Below the pieces are notes generated by a model. That model made no database searches. It worked only from the letters and a program-made list of their open reading frames with translations, and was not told where the DNA came from. This document shows, piece by piece, positions 1-10,800 of a DNA stretch of 64,000 nt. Both the position numbers and the translations under genes were made by a program. The stretch's first letter is position 1. Each line of letters opens with the position of its first letter. This DNA is from Paenisporosarcina antarctica (GTDB lineage: Bacteria > Bacillota > Bacilli > Bacillales_A > Planococcaceae), in the NCBI RefSeq assembly GCF_004367585.1, contig NZ_CP038015.1, positions 2,300,001 to 2,364,000 on the forward strand, given 5' to 3'.

Positions 1-1163
1 ATTACGACAATCCAAGTTTCTTCTTCATTAGAACGTTTATAAATCATGAAGCCATCTTCATTATGCAACATTTCCATCAAGCCAGTACGAAGAGCAGCTG
101 ATTTATTTCGAAGGTACTGAACATCTTCGATAAATTCAATTAATTCTTCATCGGTTTTAAAGTTATAAATTGGATGTGATTCAGGCGGCTGTGCCCCGTT
201 TACTGCAATTTCAGACCCGTAAGTCATCACTGGAACCCCAGGAATCGACAATAAAGTAGCCATTGCCATTTTCCAGCGTGTTGGTGGAAACATATTCGCT
301 TCTGTCGCATCCATTGTAAAACGTTGAGTATCAATTGAGTCGATTTGTTGAATAATTGGTTCTCCAACAGATGTCTGTGCCATTTGAGATGTCTCTTGAT
401 CTACAGTTTTAAATACATTTCGATGCATTTCTTCTTGATCATTCAACACTTTCGCATCAAAATTCGCATCACTTTGTTCATTGCTAAGTACATATAGGTC
501 TTCATTTTCTTTTTTAAGTGTTTCAATCACTGAATTTAAAAAGTTCATGTCTACACCTTCAATTGACGTGAAACGAATTCCATCAATATTATACTCTTGT
601 ACAAATGTTAAAGCTGCCTCAATTATCGCTTGTTGTGCATCTTCATTTGTTAAATCCCAAGAAGTCGTACCATCTGTATTGTTGATGACCCACGATGCGT
701 TGTTCGCATCAGAAGCTAAAACGTGTTCAGAACTTACATTTTGTATAGGGAAATCAACAATGATTCCCATTTTCTCATCATGCATATTATCAATTAATGT
801 GTTAAATTCTTCAGACGTCCCAAAATGACGTTCTAACATGCCGTAATCTACTACACGTTTACCATCATATGTATCACTAGCAAAAACTGGCCCAACTGAT
901 ACTAGTGAAAAACCCATTCTTTTGATGTGACTCAACTTTTCCGCCACACCCATGAAATCTCCACCTGCAAATGCTCCTGGTATTCTTGTATCTACTTCAA
1001 AATCATTTTCCATCGTTTTATTAAAGTATCGATCAACTAATAAATCATATATACTTTCGTCTTGAATGGTATTTCTTGCTTCTGCATGTGTATTTAGCGG
1101 AACAATCAAACTTATAATTAACGTTAAAATAATAGTAGTGCTTATCCATATATTTACCTTCAT
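1..1163 (-). CDS. Secreted GH13 (alpha-amylase family) protein, C-terminus off the left edge; likely inactive
   Basis: The reading frame is open to the left edge, so about 387 N-terminal residues are visible. It starts at an ATG preceded by GAGGAGG and has a signal peptide of about 28 residues ending near THAEA. The fold signature is GH13: an early DLLVDRYFN, and a late segment PGVPVMTYGSEI typical of the end of the barrel. The four GH13 regions can be placed. Region I is VDFPIQN (D137, usual NH replaced by QN). Region II is GIRFTS (R197 kept, T199 where the catalytic Asp should be). Region III has E229. Region IV is SIDTQRF (D278 kept, His lost). Losing the nucleophile suggests a binding or regulatory role rather than starch hydrolysis. 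A strong hairpin terminator separates it from yisL, so it is probably transcribed alone. The family call is firm; the loss of activity is inference. Confidence 0.85.
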   Translation of the reverse strand, partial: MKVNIWISTTIILTLIISLIVPLNTHAEARNTIQDESIYDLLVDRYFNKTMENDFEVDTRIPGAFAGGDFMGVAEKLSHIKRMGFSLVSVGPVFASDTYDGKRVVDYGMLERHFGTSEEFNTLIDNMHDEKMGIIVDFPIQNVSSEHVLASDANNASWVINNTDGTTSWDLTNEDAQQAIIEAALTFVQEYNIDGIRFTSIEGVDMNFLNSVIETLKKENEDLYVLSNEQSDANFDAKVLNDQEEMHRNVFKTVDQETSQMAQTSVGEPIIQQIDSIDTQRFTMDATEANMFPPTRWKMAMATLLSIPGVPVMTYGSEIAVNGAQPPESHPIYNFKTDEELIEFIEDVQYLRNKSAALRTGLMEMLHNEDGFMIYKRSNEEETWIVV

Positions 1164-1347
1164 GTGAGGTCCTCCTCTAACGAATCTTCATTCGTAATTT
1201 TACCAAACAGAACTGAGACTCGCCATGTTTTACAAAGAATTCACATAAATATAGGTCAAACCTGTGAAAATCATGTGCTAGATATAATCATTGGCTATTA
1301 AAATTTGATAATCATTATATTCCTATTAGAAATTGGACTCGAAATTC

Positions 1348-1387
1348 TCCAACTTGCAAGACATTTTTCCAACTAAGAAGACATTGC
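1348..1387. repeat. Two tandem 20-bp repeats
   Basis: Two adjacent 20-bp units begin at 1348 and 1368. Each starts TCCAACT and shares AAGACATT, with 15 of 20 positions identical. They lie between the yisL terminator and the GH13 gene. The function is unknown. Short-period repeats with a CCAAC core recall the 21-bp arrays elsewhere in the window, but the sequence is not the same family. Confidence 0.55.
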
Positions 1388-1404
1388 TCACTCTAAAAGT
1401 ATCT

Positions 1405-1437
1405 AAAAAACCATCTTATCTACTTTCAGATAAGATG
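1405..1437 (-). terminator. Rho-independent terminator of yisL
   Basis: An 11-bp perfect stem (CCATCTTATCT with its complement, 5-nt loop) at 1411-1437 is followed on the minus strand by six T at 1410-1405. It sits 24 bp after the yisL stop. Confidence 0.9.
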
Positions 1438-1461
1438 GCTTCAGTAATTCTACATTTAAAC

Positions 1462-1851
1462 CTACATGCTAGCTAAAAAGTTAAAGCCCATTGGTAATTT
1501 GAAACCTAAGAACATTGTGATAAACAAGAAGACAAACAACAAAATCCAGAACATAGTTGTTGGCTTGTGTTTTTTCGAGCGAACTAAAACCATTTCCATC
1601 ATCCCGATGACCAAAATGCCTCCAATTAATTTCAATCCATAAAGCATTCCCATATCGAAGTTCATGCCTTCGATGAATAATGCAATACCTGTAATGATGA
1701 TGAACACATAAAATAATCGTAACACCATATGAGTAATTTTTTGTCCTTTACTGCCGTTTGTTAAAATAGCAGCGATAAGGAACAAAATAATGCCAATTGC
1801 CCAAGTGGCAATGTGTAAGTGTGTGCTAGCTAAAAAATCCAAAAATCTCAC
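1462..1851 (-). CDS. yisL: YisL-family (UPF0344) membrane protein
   Basis: This small integral membrane protein has 129 residues, with about four hydrophobic segments and short basic loops. It opens MRFLDFLASTHLHIATWAIG and matches the UPF0344/YisL family of Bacillales in length, topology and the early HLHIATW motif. No biochemical role is established for the family. As in B. subtilis, it neighbours yisK, which supports orthology. The gap to yisK is 105 bp, so it may have its own promoter or be the last gene of the run. Confidence 0.85.
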   Translation of the reverse strand: MRFLDFLASTHLHIATWAIGIILFLIAAILTNGSKGQKITHMVLRLFYVFIIITGIALFIEGMNFDMGMLYGLKLIGGILVIGMMEMVLVRSKKHKPTTMFWILLFVFLFITMFLGFKLPMGFNFLASM

Positions 1852-1956
1852 CTCATCTAATCTAATTAATAGTTCTAATCTATCCTATCATAAGTCGAGT
1901 TCTTACAGAGTTATGAATAAGCTAGCTTGTTGACCATTCCATGAACACTGTGTATG

Positions 1957-2859
1957 TTACTCGAATCGATTAGATAACGTCCCGATTCCTTCGACCGATA
2001 TTTTCACTGTATCCCCTGCTGCTAAAAACTTAGGAGGATTAAATCCTTTTCCAACACCAGAAGGGGTACCAGTTAAAATCACATCACCTGGTTCAAGCGT
2101 CACGAGAGCAGAAATTTGTGCGATTAATTCCTCTACAGAGAAAATCATATCTCTCGTATGCCCATTTTGACGCAGTTCATCATTCACTTTTGTCACAATT
2201 GATAAACTTTGTGGATCAGGTAATTCATCTTTCGTTACTATATAAGGACCCATAGGACATGAGCCTTTCAAACTTTTCCCTAAGAAAAATTGTTGATGTT
2301 TCGATTGAAGATCACGAGCTGTTAAATCATTCGCAATGGTATAACCAAAGATATGGTCATACGCTAATTTCTTTGGAACATTGTCACCTTTTTTACTAAT
2401 TACAACGGCTAATTCCCCTTCATAATCAAAAGATGAAGTGACGTTCGAATGAACAGACAATGTTTCTTCATCAGCTGCAATCGTAGTAGGTGATTTTGTG
2501 AAAATCATCAAATTTTCTGGAGCTACTTCTAAACCCATTTCTTTTGCATGATCTGCGTAATTTCGCCCGACACCAAAAATATTTTTAGGTGTACGTGGAA
2601 TGGGTGACAGCCATTCAATACTTGAGAATGTCCGCTTAAATTGAGTTGGTTCTTCAGACTTCGATGCCGCTTCTGCAAGCTTTCTCATTTGTTCTACAAA
2701 ATCCATCCCGTTCGCAATTCCTTCAACAATTGTTGTTGGAAAACTTGGTAATACTTGAAGCGTGTCTTGTATGGCTAAAACGTCCCAAACAGCTTCTTCC
2801 TTTTTAACCTTAGGACCAAAACTGATTTGACCTTCAAAACGATAAGATAATATTTTCAT
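1957..2859 (-). CDS. yisK: Fumarylacetoacetate-hydrolase family protein YisK
   Basis: This 300-residue cytosolic protein has an N-terminal extension and a C-terminal FAH domain (about residues 95-298). Visible family motifs are FGVGRNYADHAKEMG, the metal-binding DYEGELAVVI, NDLTARDLQ, and GDVILTGTPSGVG near the C-terminus. The B. subtilis counterpart is known as an oxaloacetate decarboxylase that associates with the actin-like protein Mbl; length and order next to yisL support that orthology. The start is an ATG with AAGGAGTG upstream. It follows the DUF418 gene by 42 bp and probably belongs to the same transcript as addBA-DUF418. The exact substrate cannot be read from sequence. Confidence 0.85.
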   Translation of the reverse strand: MKILSYRFEGQISFGPKVKKEEAVWDVLAIQDTLQVLPSFPTTIVEGIANGMDFVEQMRKLAEAASKSEEPTQFKRTFSSIEWLSPIPRTPKNIFGVGRNYADHAKEMGLEVAPENLMIFTKSPTTIAADEETLSVHSNVTSSFDYEGELAVVISKKGDNVPKKLAYDHIFGYTIANDLTARDLQSKHQQFFLGKSLKGSCPMGPYIVTKDELPDPQSLSIVTKVNDELRQNGHTRDMIFSVEELIAQISALVTLEPGDVILTGTPSGVGKGFNPPKFLAAGDTVKISVEGIGTLSNRFE

Positions 2860-2901
2860 ACAATGACACTCCTTCTAAAAAATGAATTTGTTTAATTCAG
2901 T

Positions 2902-4092
2902 TTACGACACTTCATCATTCTTTTCATCGTTTTTATTTATTTTTTTGCCATATGTTGCTCTTTTCCATATGATTTCGACAGGTCCTTGATTAAATTTAGA
3001 GAACCATATTTCAGCAAAAATCAGTTGAATGATAAAGATTCCAATTGCCATCCAGGTTCCTGTCACTAAATCCATTTTTCCGTAAAAACCTAATCCGTAA
3101 GAGTAGAATATCGTGGTCGCAATTAAAGACTGCGTTAAATAGGTAGTCATTGACATGCGTCCTACTTTTGCTATTGGGTTAAATAGTTTTCGGAACATAG
3201 ATAATTGGCAGAGCATCGTAATTAATCCCGCGTACCCAATAGCTACTAATGGGCCTCCAAATATATCTTGAACATACATATAATAAAAATTTGGTTCAAT
3301 AAAAAATGGCAGAACTTTAATCGCATAGCCTACGACTAAAGTTACTAAAGTGAGTACAAACCAAAACGGTAACTTGTCAGATGTACGTTCAATTAATTTA
3401 CTCTTCGCAGCCACTACTCCAAGTAACATATAAGGCAAAATGGTAATGCCAATTAAAAACAATGCGCCAGACTCAATATTTGCATAACTCCAATCCGCAG
3501 CTCTTTGAGCAAATATATCTGTCCAAGAACCTGTACTAAATGCAACGACTGACGCTTCCATTTCTTGTATGCCTGAATAAAAAACTCCGTCTGAAGCTAC
3601 ATAAATATAAGTTAATAACGCAAGTCCCATATTTGGAATAGCGTATAGCGTAAGTGCAATCACCAGTAACCAAACACGCGACAGTCGTAATAAAAAGATA
3701 ACAATAAAACCACTAAGTGCGTAGGTAATTAATATATCACCAGACCATAAAAGAAAAGCGTGAATAATACCAATAATGAACAACACACTTAATCTACGTA
3801 TACCAAGTGCAATAAACGACATGCCTCGTTCTTGTGATTTAATAAATTGCATGGTTAATCCATAACCAAACAGCATCGCGAACAACGGATAAACACTCCC
3901 TTGTAAGGCGATGTCTATCCATTGAAATGTATCTATATCACTCGGATCTGTATACCAAGTATAGGGATTTATGTAGTAATAGGGTGTATGGAAAGCTAGC
4001 ATATTGACGATAAAAATACCAAGTAACGAGAAACCTCTCATCATATCAATTGCTATTACTCGTTCTTGTAATTCAGTAGGTCGAACCTTCAC
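2902..4092 (-). CDS. DUF418 (YeiB-like) integral membrane protein
   Basis: This 396-residue polytopic protein has about ten hydrophobic segments. The N-terminal motif IDMMRGFSLLGIFIVNM and the C-terminal MSMTTYLTQSLIATTIFYSYG, followed by PVEIIWKRATYG, are hallmarks of the DUF418/YeiB family, which is related to acyltransferase_3-type membrane proteins. The function is not established; transfer of acyl groups or transport across the membrane has been suggested for relatives. The start lies 2 bp downstream of the addA stop, so translation is probably coupled to addA. That placement is not a functional link I recognise. The C-terminus ends in a charged, Lys/Asp/Glu-rich tail. Confidence 0.85.
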   Translation of the reverse strand: MKVRPTELQERVIAIDMMRGFSLLGIFIVNMLAFHTPYYYINPYTWYTDPSDIDTFQWIDIALQGSVYPLFAMLFGYGLTMQFIKSQERGMSFIALGIRRLSVLFIIGIIHAFLLWSGDILITYALSGFIVIFLLRLSRVWLLVIALTLYAIPNMGLALLTYIYVASDGVFYSGIQEMEASVVAFSTGSWTDIFAQRAADWSYANIESGALFLIGITILPYMLLGVVAAKSKLIERTSDKLPFWFVLTLVTLVVGYAIKVLPFFIEPNFYYMYVQDIFGGPLVAIGYAGLITMLCQLSMFRKLFNPIAKVGRMSMTTYLTQSLIATTIFYSYGLGFYGKMDLVTGTWMAIGIFIIQLIFAEIWFSKFNQGPVEIIWKRATYGKKINKNDEKNDEVS

Positions 4093-4094
4093 AA

Positions 4095-7000
4095 TTAATC
4101 CTCCAGTACAATTGTCTGATCAGAGTCAAACAAGTACAGTATTTTCTCTTTGATTGTAATTGATAAAATATTCTCTATCGCTTGTTGATATAGCGCTAAC
4201 TGTAATCCATAGCGATGATGCATTTCCCGTAAAATGGCTGCTTCTGTTATGAGTACACCTTTAATTTTATCTGTCTTATAGTCAAGAAGTATCCATTCTC
4301 CATCCGCTTCTTGAAATAAACAATCTGCGATTCCTTGTAATAATTGAATGTCACCATCTTCATCTTTCAAACCATAAGTAAATGGTACTTCACGCAATTG
4401 TTGTGAAGCTTGACGTAGGCGAGAAGCAATTGGTGAATGTAGAAATGCTTTAACTGCATCTACTTTTATTGCTCCCGCTTCGTTTATAGTTAACAACTGT
4501 TTGTCTGCAAGTTGGTGTATAAATCCTTCAATGGCTTTGTTCGTAGGATCTAAATGAATGTCTACATGTTGCATCGCCGTGTGCATCGCTGTCCCGATCT
4601 CTGCACTTGAAAGTTTGCGCTCGCCTTGTTGTAGAAAAGCTGGGCGTTTGTAAATGCTAGAAATAGCCTGTTGTACTTGACTAGGTCTAAAAAATTCAGG
4701 TTCATCTTCTTTGCGCAATTGATCGAGTCGCTTCAGCTCACTTACCGATTGTTTCGAGCGTTTGGTAATAGATCTCTCATGAGAATACACCGCATTAAAC
4801 CGACGCTCTACTTCTGACAGCATATCTTTAGAAAGCACTTTATCTTCACTCGTAGTAAGTGATTCCGAAGGTTCTTCTAGTGCGTTAATTTGACGTAAGT
4901 CCTCCACAAAGATTGACTCAAATGACCACTGTGATGGATGTTGCATCACATGTGTATGTGACTGTCCTTGCCACAATGCAAAGTCGTGATGTCTAGCTAC
5001 TGCAGGTCCAATCCAATCTAAAAAACCTTTGGCCCGTGAACGAACATACTCTGGTAACATATGACCTTCAATACTCGCGATATCTTGCCACTTACTTATG
5101 GATTTTTCTACATCTTTGACCGTAGCAACAAGCATGAGCTTTTCTTTTGCCCGTGTCATGGCTACGTATAAGACACGCATTTCTTCTGATTTCAACTCCA
5201 TTTGTTTCTTTTCTTTTATTGCTAAAAAAGGAAGCGATGTATAAGAAATACGTTTTTCTGGATCCACCGCTTTTACAGCTAAGCCAAATGTTTGGTCAAA
5301 TAAATATAACTCATTAAAATCCATTTGATTAAAATCTCGTCCTAAACCAGCAATGAATACATATGGAAATTCAAGTCCTTTAGAAGAGTGAATGGTCATG
5401 AGACGGACGACGTTCTCTTTTTCACTCATAGCACGTGCAGTCCCTAAATCATCTCCACGCTTTTTCATTCGGTCAATAAAACGTAGAAAACGAAATAACC
5501 CTCGGAAAGAAGATTTCTCATAAGATAATGAACGGTCATGCAACGCTCGTAAGTTTGCTTGACGTTGCTTACCTCCTGGCATCGCACCAACCATTTCGTA
5601 ATAATGGGTATCCATGTAGATCCGCCAAATTAAATCCGCTAATGACCCTCTACGTGCCAAATCACGCCATTCTTCATAATGTAAGAAGAAGCGTTGTAAT
5701 TTTTCAGCTGTAGCCTGGTTAATTCCACTACCACCAGAATGCACAAAGTTTTTAAGTGCCTCATAAAACGGCTCTTTCGGTGCAGATAGACGGATTTGTG
5801 AAAGTTCAGATTCAGTTAAGCCGACAAATGGTGCCCTCAGAACAGATGCTAATGGGATATCTTGATACGGATTATCGACTATTCGCAATGTATTTAACAT
5901 AATCATCACTTCGAGTGCATCAAAATAACCTTTGGATAGATTCGCATATAGTGGAATTCCAGCTTGTTTAAACTCTTCAGTTAAATCAGCTGACCATGTC
6001 ATCGATCTCATCAGAATGACAATATCGGCATATTCGAGAAGACGTTCATTTTTTGTCCATGGATCCATCACCATGGTTTTATCATCCATTAATTTACGGA
6101 TTTTACCGATGATATAGCGTGCTTCCGACTGTGATTTTTTTAATTCTTCCAGTTCTTGAATCTCTTCATTCGCTTCTGATTCTTCGCTTACCAATTCTTC
6201 TTGTTGCTGTGATAGAAGGGTAAGCTCTACTGCAGACTTTTTATTAGGGAACGGAGCTCCTGGTTTTAAAGCAGCCGCTTCATCATATTCAATTTCACCA
6301 ACACGCTCCCCCATGATTTGAGAAAAGATAAAATTAGTCGCGTGTAAAATTTCCGGACGACTTCGGAAGTTGGCATTTAAGTCGATTTTGACGCCTGTAT
6401 GTAAAGCCTCTGTTGTAAACGTCAAATACTTTGCCAAGAATAGCATGGGTTCTGCTAAACGGAAGCGGTATATCGATTGTTTTACGTCTCCTACCATAAA
6501 CATATTGCCATTTGCTGCAGTTCCAGTTTTAACAATTTGTAAAATGGTTTCTTGCAAGCGATTCGTATCTTGATATTCATCCACCAACACTTCTTTAAAC
6601 TGCCCCATTACATCTTGCGCAATGTTTGAAGGAATGAGCTGACCATTTTCTTCCTTGGTCAAAATTTGTAGAGCAAAATGCTCAAGGTCTGAGAAATCAA
6701 CAATTCCTCGCTCATTTTTAGCAGCACGGTACTGTTCACCGTAGGCAAGAGTTAACTCGACTAATGTTTTGAGAATCGGATGCATGAGCCTCATTTCTTG
6801 GAGTAATCGCTCGGGTCTCCGTGTGAAATAAGCATCTTTCACGCCATTCACGCGTTTCTTTAATTGATCTCGCTTGTCTTTTGCTTTTTTAATGAGTTCT
6901 TCATCAAAAGTGTCTTTCGGAATGCGAGCTGCTGTAGCAAATTTTATACTTTGGAAGTAGTCAAAGGTCGATGTCCATGGCTGTGTAGAGATACGACGAA

Positions 7001-7808
7001 TTGCTTCTGCAATCAATAGTTGATCTTGCTCTACTGTGGTCCCGTAAGGAGCGGGACCTGCCGGTTGCAAGGCCAATTGACGCATTTCTTCCGTCATACC
7101 GTAAGCTTCTTCAAGAGTATGCTGAATGGTTAATTTAAGCGCATCGATAAATGGGAGGTCATCTATTTCCATATTGTCAGGTACATCATAATTTTCTGGA
7201 ATCGCCAGTAACCATTTCTTAGGTTCAGGGTGAACACTAGCAGCAAAATGCAATTTATCAATCAGTGTTTCAATCATTTGATCGTCACGGTCTGTCGTAA
7301 AACTATCCACTAGTCGGTATATCTCTAGCGGATTATCGGCTTTATATGCAACTTCCAAAACCTCTGCTAATACGTCGTCACGAATCAGTGCAGCCTCTGC
7401 ATCATTTGCAAGTCTAAATCCTGGGTCCAAATCTAGCACATACGCGTACTGTTTGACGATGGATAAACAAAATGAATGCAGTGTGGAGATTTGTGCCTTG
7501 TTTAACAAGCTTAGCTGTCTTCTTAAATGGTTTGATGTCGGATCTAAAGCGAGTGCTTTTTCTAAAGCTTCCGCCATTCGATGACGCATCTCAGCTGCAG
7601 AAGCGTTGGTAAACGTTACAACTAATAATTCATCTACATCAATAGGATTTGTTTGTCGGATCATTTTTCGAATTAAACGTTCAATAAGAACAGCAGTTTT
7701 TCCTGACCCTGCGGCTGCAGATACTAGGACGTCACGCCCTTCTGCAAATATGGAGCGCCACTGAGCATCTGTCCAAGTGACGTCTTGTGGTTTAGTGGGT
7801 ATCAACAT
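4095..7808 (-). CDS. addA: Helicase-nuclease AddA (RecBCD-like)
   Basis: This is the 3'-5' helicase and nuclease subunit of AddAB, which resects double-strand breaks for RecA loading. At 1237 residues it fits the family. Walker A GSGKT is at residues 34-38, UvrD-type motifs follow (DFSDLEHFALQ, LVDEYQDTN, GDVKQSIYRFR), then VRLMTIHSSKGLEFPYVF and LYVAMTRAKEKLMLV. The C-terminal nuclease motif is LLDYKTDK (D1176, K1178). The ATG at 7808 was chosen because AGAGGAGG lies just upstream; an in-frame ATG at 7859 adds 17 unlikely residues. The gene overlaps the addB end by 17 bp, as expected for coupled subunits. Confidence 0.96.
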   Translation of the reverse strand: MLIPTKPQDVTWTDAQWRSIFAEGRDVLVSAAAGSGKTAVLIERLIRKMIRQTNPIDVDELLVVTFTNASAAEMRHRMAEALEKALALDPTSNHLRRQLSLLNKAQISTLHSFCLSIVKQYAYVLDLDPGFRLANDAEAALIRDDVLAEVLEVAYKADNPLEIYRLVDSFTTDRDDQMIETLIDKLHFAASVHPEPKKWLLAIPENYDVPDNMEIDDLPFIDALKLTIQHTLEEAYGMTEEMRQLALQPAGPAPYGTTVEQDQLLIAEAIRRISTQPWTSTFDYFQSIKFATAARIPKDTFDEELIKKAKDKRDQLKKRVNGVKDAYFTRRPERLLQEMRLMHPILKTLVELTLAYGEQYRAAKNERGIVDFSDLEHFALQILTKEENGQLIPSNIAQDVMGQFKEVLVDEYQDTNRLQETILQIVKTGTAANGNMFMVGDVKQSIYRFRLAEPMLFLAKYLTFTTEALHTGVKIDLNANFRSRPEILHATNFIFSQIMGERVGEIEYDEAAALKPGAPFPNKKSAVELTLLSQQQEELVSEESEANEEIQELEELKKSQSEARYIIGKIRKLMDDKTMVMDPWTKNERLLEYADIVILMRSMTWSADLTEEFKQAGIPLYANLSKGYFDALEVMIMLNTLRIVDNPYQDIPLASVLRAPFVGLTESELSQIRLSAPKEPFYEALKNFVHSGGSGINQATAEKLQRFFLHYEEWRDLARRGSLADLIWRIYMDTHYYEMVGAMPGGKQRQANLRALHDRSLSYEKSSFRGLFRFLRFIDRMKKRGDDLGTARAMSEKENVVRLMTIHSSKGLEFPYVFIAGLGRDFNQMDFNELYLFDQTFGLAVKAVDPEKRISYTSLPFLAIKEKKQMELKSEEMRVLYVAMTRAKEKLMLVATVKDVEKSISKWQDIASIEGHMLPEYVRSRAKGFLDWIGPAVARHHDFALWQGQSHTHVMQHPSQWSFESIFVEDLRQINALEEPSESLTTSEDKVLSKDMLSEVERRFNAVYSHERSITKRSKQSVSELKRLDQLRKEDEPEFFRPSQVQQAISSIYKRPAFLQQGERKLSSAEIGTAMHTAMQHVDIHLDPTNKAIEGFIHQLADKQLLTINEAGAIKVDAVKAFLHSPIASRLRQASQQLREVPFTYGLKDEDGDIQLLQGIADCLFQEADGEWILLDYKTDKIKGVLITEAAILREMHHRYGLQLALYQQAIENILSITIKEKILYLFDSDQTIVLED

Positions 7809-10800
7809 GTGGCGTGACCTCCTCTTTAATTCTTTGCGTGATTTCTTCAGGTGTGGCAATTGCTAGTTTACGATACTGTTGGTCAACATCAGTTGGATCA
7901 AACTGACACACACTTCGGAAATTACAATAGTCACAAGCTGTTTTATCTTTCATGCGATAAGGTAAAACGCGTGTATCTCCTGACAACATGCCATCTCCAG
8001 CTTGTTGATGCTTGGTTCGTACAAAAGTTCGCAGGTTTGCCAAATCTTCCGCAGACACGACTTTCGAAAAAGCTTTTGAAATGGACCCATCTTTATTAAT
8101 TCGTGCTGGAATAACTTTAGATGTTCCGGAAATTTCCGTATCCATTTCATTTAAAACATGTGCATCGTCGACTAGTAAGCCACGCATTTTATATTTCTTA
8201 AACACTTCTTCTGCTAAATCCATGTCAGATAGTTCCTTTGCTAATTTCAACATAGGGTTATGAACATGAACATATAACACACCAGCTGGGTCTGCTTGCT
8301 GTCCTAACCAAATCATGGAGTTTGATACAGCAACGTCCAAATACGTCAGCATTTGCAAAGAAATGCCGTAGTACACATCATTTAGATCAAGCCCTTTAGC
8401 GGATGATTTGTAATCGACTATACGGACAAACTGCTGCCCTTCAATAACTGCAGCATCCACGCGATCGATTCGTCCGCGCATTTTCATCATGTGACCATTT
8501 TTAAGTGGAATTTCAAGTGTTGGCAATTCTTCTCCTGGACCAAATCCTGCTTCGATAGCAATGGGTACAAATGTTGAAACACTCGCATGATCTCGCAACG
8601 TCGTCATCGTTCGTTGTAATATTTGAACAAGCTTGCGTTGAATGTATTGGTATCTTCTTGAACTTAGTAAAATTTGATGCACGAAGTGAGGTGAAATCGC
8701 ATCAACTGCTTGTCTCGCCAAATTCCAAGCTTGAGTAGTTGAAAGTTGAGCCCAAGTTAATCCAAGTCGCTGCGTTTCGTCTGCAATCCATTTTAAAGAA
8801 GCATGGAATAAATCTCCGATTGCTGGTGCTTCGAGCAGATATTGTCCACGTTCTTCTAAACGCAATCCATATGTCACAAAGTGGGCAAAAGGACAACTGT
8901 AATATTTCTCAACACGAGAAACACTCGATGTAAATGAGTCACCATATAAAGCATTTGTAGTATCACGATCTAAACGTTGTGCTTTTATTGGCTTGGCAAT
9001 TGGTTTTATGACACGCTCGAAAATACTCTGCCAAAATGGATCGTTTTTATAATATGAAGCAACAGCTAGCCATTCTTCTTCTAGGTTTCCTTCTACTGTC
9101 GATTGCTTTAATTTCGTTGCCATAAATGGCAGAGTTGTACGTGGGTGTTGAATGTAATCAATGGTACTTTCTTTTAACACGGCTGGATCAATAACTGCGA
9201 CTTCAACTTCTATATTCGGTAATAATTGCTGTAGTCGCTTAATGTAAGTAGATGGCAGTAGTGCTTTGCCTTCTTCATCAGCCACTGCATAAGACACAAA
9301 AAGTTTTTCAGAAGCAGTTGTCACAGCACGGTATGCCATATACGATTCATCCATCAGACGCATTTTAGACGTTGGTGCAAGTTCAAATCCAATTTGCATA
9401 AACCATTCTCGTTCTGTATCTGACAGTAATCCTTCTTGTTCTAAGCGCTTTGGAAATACACCGTCATTTACACCCACGACAAAGGCTGATCGAATATTAG
9501 ACAAGCGAGATAAATCAACCGTAGCGACTGTTACTTGATCAAGTGAAGGTGGAATGCGAGAGAACTCCAGTGTGTCAAATCCTTCTTCAAGTAGACGTAG
9601 ACTTTCTTTAGGTGTTAAATTTTCATCACCAAACATCAATACAAATTGATCCAATACGTCTATCCATTGTGACCAAGCTTGATCATGTTCAGTTGCAAGC
9701 AAGAGATGACCTTGTTCATTTTCATGATCTTTTAACACTTGTAACTTTTCGTAAACTTGTAGACTTTCCATCAATTCAAATAGTGCTTGTGCTACTGACT
9801 TTCCTGTCTCACTCACTTTAATCTTTTTAGCAAACTCTTCAAGTGGGTTTAACACGAAATCTCGCACAGCTGTTATGTCCGCTTGGATAGCTCGTTCTTC
9901 ATCGGTTTGTGCTTTTGAGTGAAATTCGAGTCCTCGATACTTTTTGACGAACCAGCGTCGTTCATCTGTCCATCGTTCTCCATAAATCCCTTGAGATATA
10001 ACGAAGTTCTCTAAGCGATCCGCACGTTCACGCCAAATCTGTATATTTGATTGAAGAGGGAAAAATAAATCTGTTTTTATCGCTCTAAACATAGGTTCGT
10101 ATTGGTAGTCACTCAAAACCGCTTCAAATGCAGAACGACTAAATTCAATTAATGGATGATGAAGCATCGCTTTTTTCCGGTTAATGAATACCGGAATATC
10201 GTATTGTGCAAATGTGGTTTCAATTAGTTCATCATAGACCTCAGCTTGTCTATAAAGAACGGCGATGTCTTGATAGCGCATCTGTTCATCTCGCACGAGT
10301 CGTCTAATATGTCTTGCTACCGCATGAATTTCTGCGCGACGGCTGTCAGCTTCAATCACATGGACATGCTCATGATCATCTATTGCTGGAGCGGGATAGC
10401 TATGTAAGTTCGCTTCGATATGTTTTATTTCATTGTTTTTAAATCGTTTATTTTCACTTAAATGGACAGATAGTTCAATTGAAACAGAGCTTTCTCGAGC
10501 CATTTCTTTTAATCGTTCAGCCGTTTTTGCGGCACCATGAAAAAGAGATTGGTCATCCATTAAATCTTGTATTTCATCATCTAGTGGAAGCGCAATGGTA
10601 ACGCGTTTCGCATGTTTCATCAACTCGCCTAAAATTTCGTACTCTCGCGAAGTCATGGTCACAAAACCATCCACATAAATATCAGATTCAGCAATAATTA
10701 CGGAATCCCGAATCTGCTTTGACAACAAAGCATAATACCCTTCACTATCTATATACGCAGTTCCGAGGCGTTCTTCTAATGCTCGAAGTAAAACGGACAA

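Noticed and set aside
1240-1260. PhoP-like hexamers TTTACA and TTCACA on the plus strand near the GH13 gene
   Set aside because: Only two units, and in the wrong orientation for any neighbouring gene.
1306-1320. Fur-box-like TGATAATCATTATAT
   Set aside because: Only one half site matches well and the region is AT-rich; an iron link to a GH13-like gene is not evident.
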